A DNA stretch of 15,795 nucleotides from WVWW01 sp041568335 (lineage in GTDB: Bacteria; Acidobacteriota; Polarisedimenticolia; Polarisedimenticolales; Polarisedimenticolaceae). Numbering within the stretch: position 1 is the stretch's first letter; each line of letters starts with the position of its first letter. This document shows, in pieces, positions 15,471 through 15,795 of the stretch. The notes beneath the pieces are model-generated. The model worked only from the letters and a program-made list of their open reading frames with translations, searched no databases and was not told the DNA's origin. Made by a program: the position numbers and the translations under genes. The DNA is taken from assembly GCA_041568335.1 (NCBI GenBank), contig JBFFZZ010000044.1:1-15795 (forward strand), given 5' to 3'.

Positions 15471-15795
15471 ATGAGCGGGAACGCAGTTGTCCATGTCATC
15501 GGTACGGGAACCATCGGTGAGCCGTTGATCGGCTTGCTCTGTTCGTTCCGCGAGCAGCTGGGCATCGACGAGGTCACGTTTCACAAGCGTACTCCCCTGC
15601 TCACCGACCGCTCGAAAGTGATCAGCCTGATGCACAAGGGCGCGCGTCTGTGCGTCGACGATTCGGCCACCCAGGGGTTCCAGAATCTCGGGATGGAGCC
15701 GAGCTTCGAATCGATCGAGGCCCTCAATCGCGCCTCGGTCGTGATCGACTGCACGCCTTCCGGCGTCGGCATCTCCAACAAGACCAAATACTACG
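15471..15795 (+). CDS. Type II (archaeal-type) glyceraldehyde-3-phosphate dehydrogenase, 5' part
   Basis: 108 residues are visible and the gene runs off the window. The N-terminal Rossmann nucleotide-binding loop VIGTGTIG (9-16) and the segment VVIDCTPSGVGISNK (90-104) match the archaeal/type II GAPDH family, whose hallmark is VDATPxGVGxxNK. Classical bacterial GAPDH (INGFGRIGR...) does not look like this. The catalytic Cys lies beyond the edge, so activity cannot be confirmed; a diverged paralogue is possible. ATG 15471 has GGGAG 7 nt upstream. Divergent from hprK with a shared control region. Confidence 0.82.
   Translation, partial: MSGNAVVHVIGTGTIGEPLIGLLCSFREQLGIDEVTFHKRTPLLTDRSKVISLMHKGARLCVDDSATQGFQNLGMEPSFESIEALNRASVVIDCTPSGVGISNKTKYY

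Overview
The window looks like chromosomal DNA of a G+C-rich, Gram-negative-type bacterium. Several features suggest Acidobacteriota or a similar deep Gram-negative lineage. These are a CRTAC1-type FG-GAP/UnbV lipoprotein paired with a TPR lipoprotein, a very large secreted Kelch protein with a SurA-like N-terminal segment and a TSP3-like calcium segment, an archaeal-type (type II) GAPDH homologue, and an HprK-RapZ pair. The taxonomic call is inference from gene content only. Starts are often GTG or TTG, chosen here from Shine-Dalgarno spacing, stop-start overlaps and signal peptides.

Left part (1-7959): the 5' part of apt (minus strand) has its own promoter. It is preceded by a two-gene lipoprotein operon (minus strand) joined by a GTGA overlap: a CRTAC1-like FG-GAP/UnbV protein, then a TPR protein. 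Upstream is an M1-type (gluzincin) metallopeptidase lipoprotein (minus strand). Divergent from it, behind a near-consensus promoter, is a 949-residue secreted seven-repeat Kelch protein (plus strand). All of these except apt are predicted to work at the cell surface or in the periplasm.

Middle part (7960-9999): a variable island of lower G+C. It holds a complete tRNA-Pro(CGG), a 40-bp exact copy of that tRNA's 3' half 904 bp away, a shorter match to its 5' half about 0.9 kb on the other side, and three copies of a related extragenic repeat. Two unrecognised small exported proteins lie between the tRNA copies. One has 12 cysteines in its last 68 residues. This is the least explained part of the window.

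Right part (10000-15795): conserved housekeeping genes. surE-pcm-yqaA (DedA-like) form a tightly overlapped operon with an extended -10 promoter. tRNA-Pro(GGG) follows with a good sigma70-type promoter, then a MerR-type regulator with its own promoter. hprK-rapZ-cupin form an operon with a near-consensus promoter. Divergent from hprK is the 5' part of a type II GAPDH gene. The two divergent promoters have their -35 boxes inside one perfect 8-bp-arm dyad, which suggests possible joint control of HPr kinase and a central glycolytic enzyme. The HprK carries Gln where the family normally has a catalytic His.
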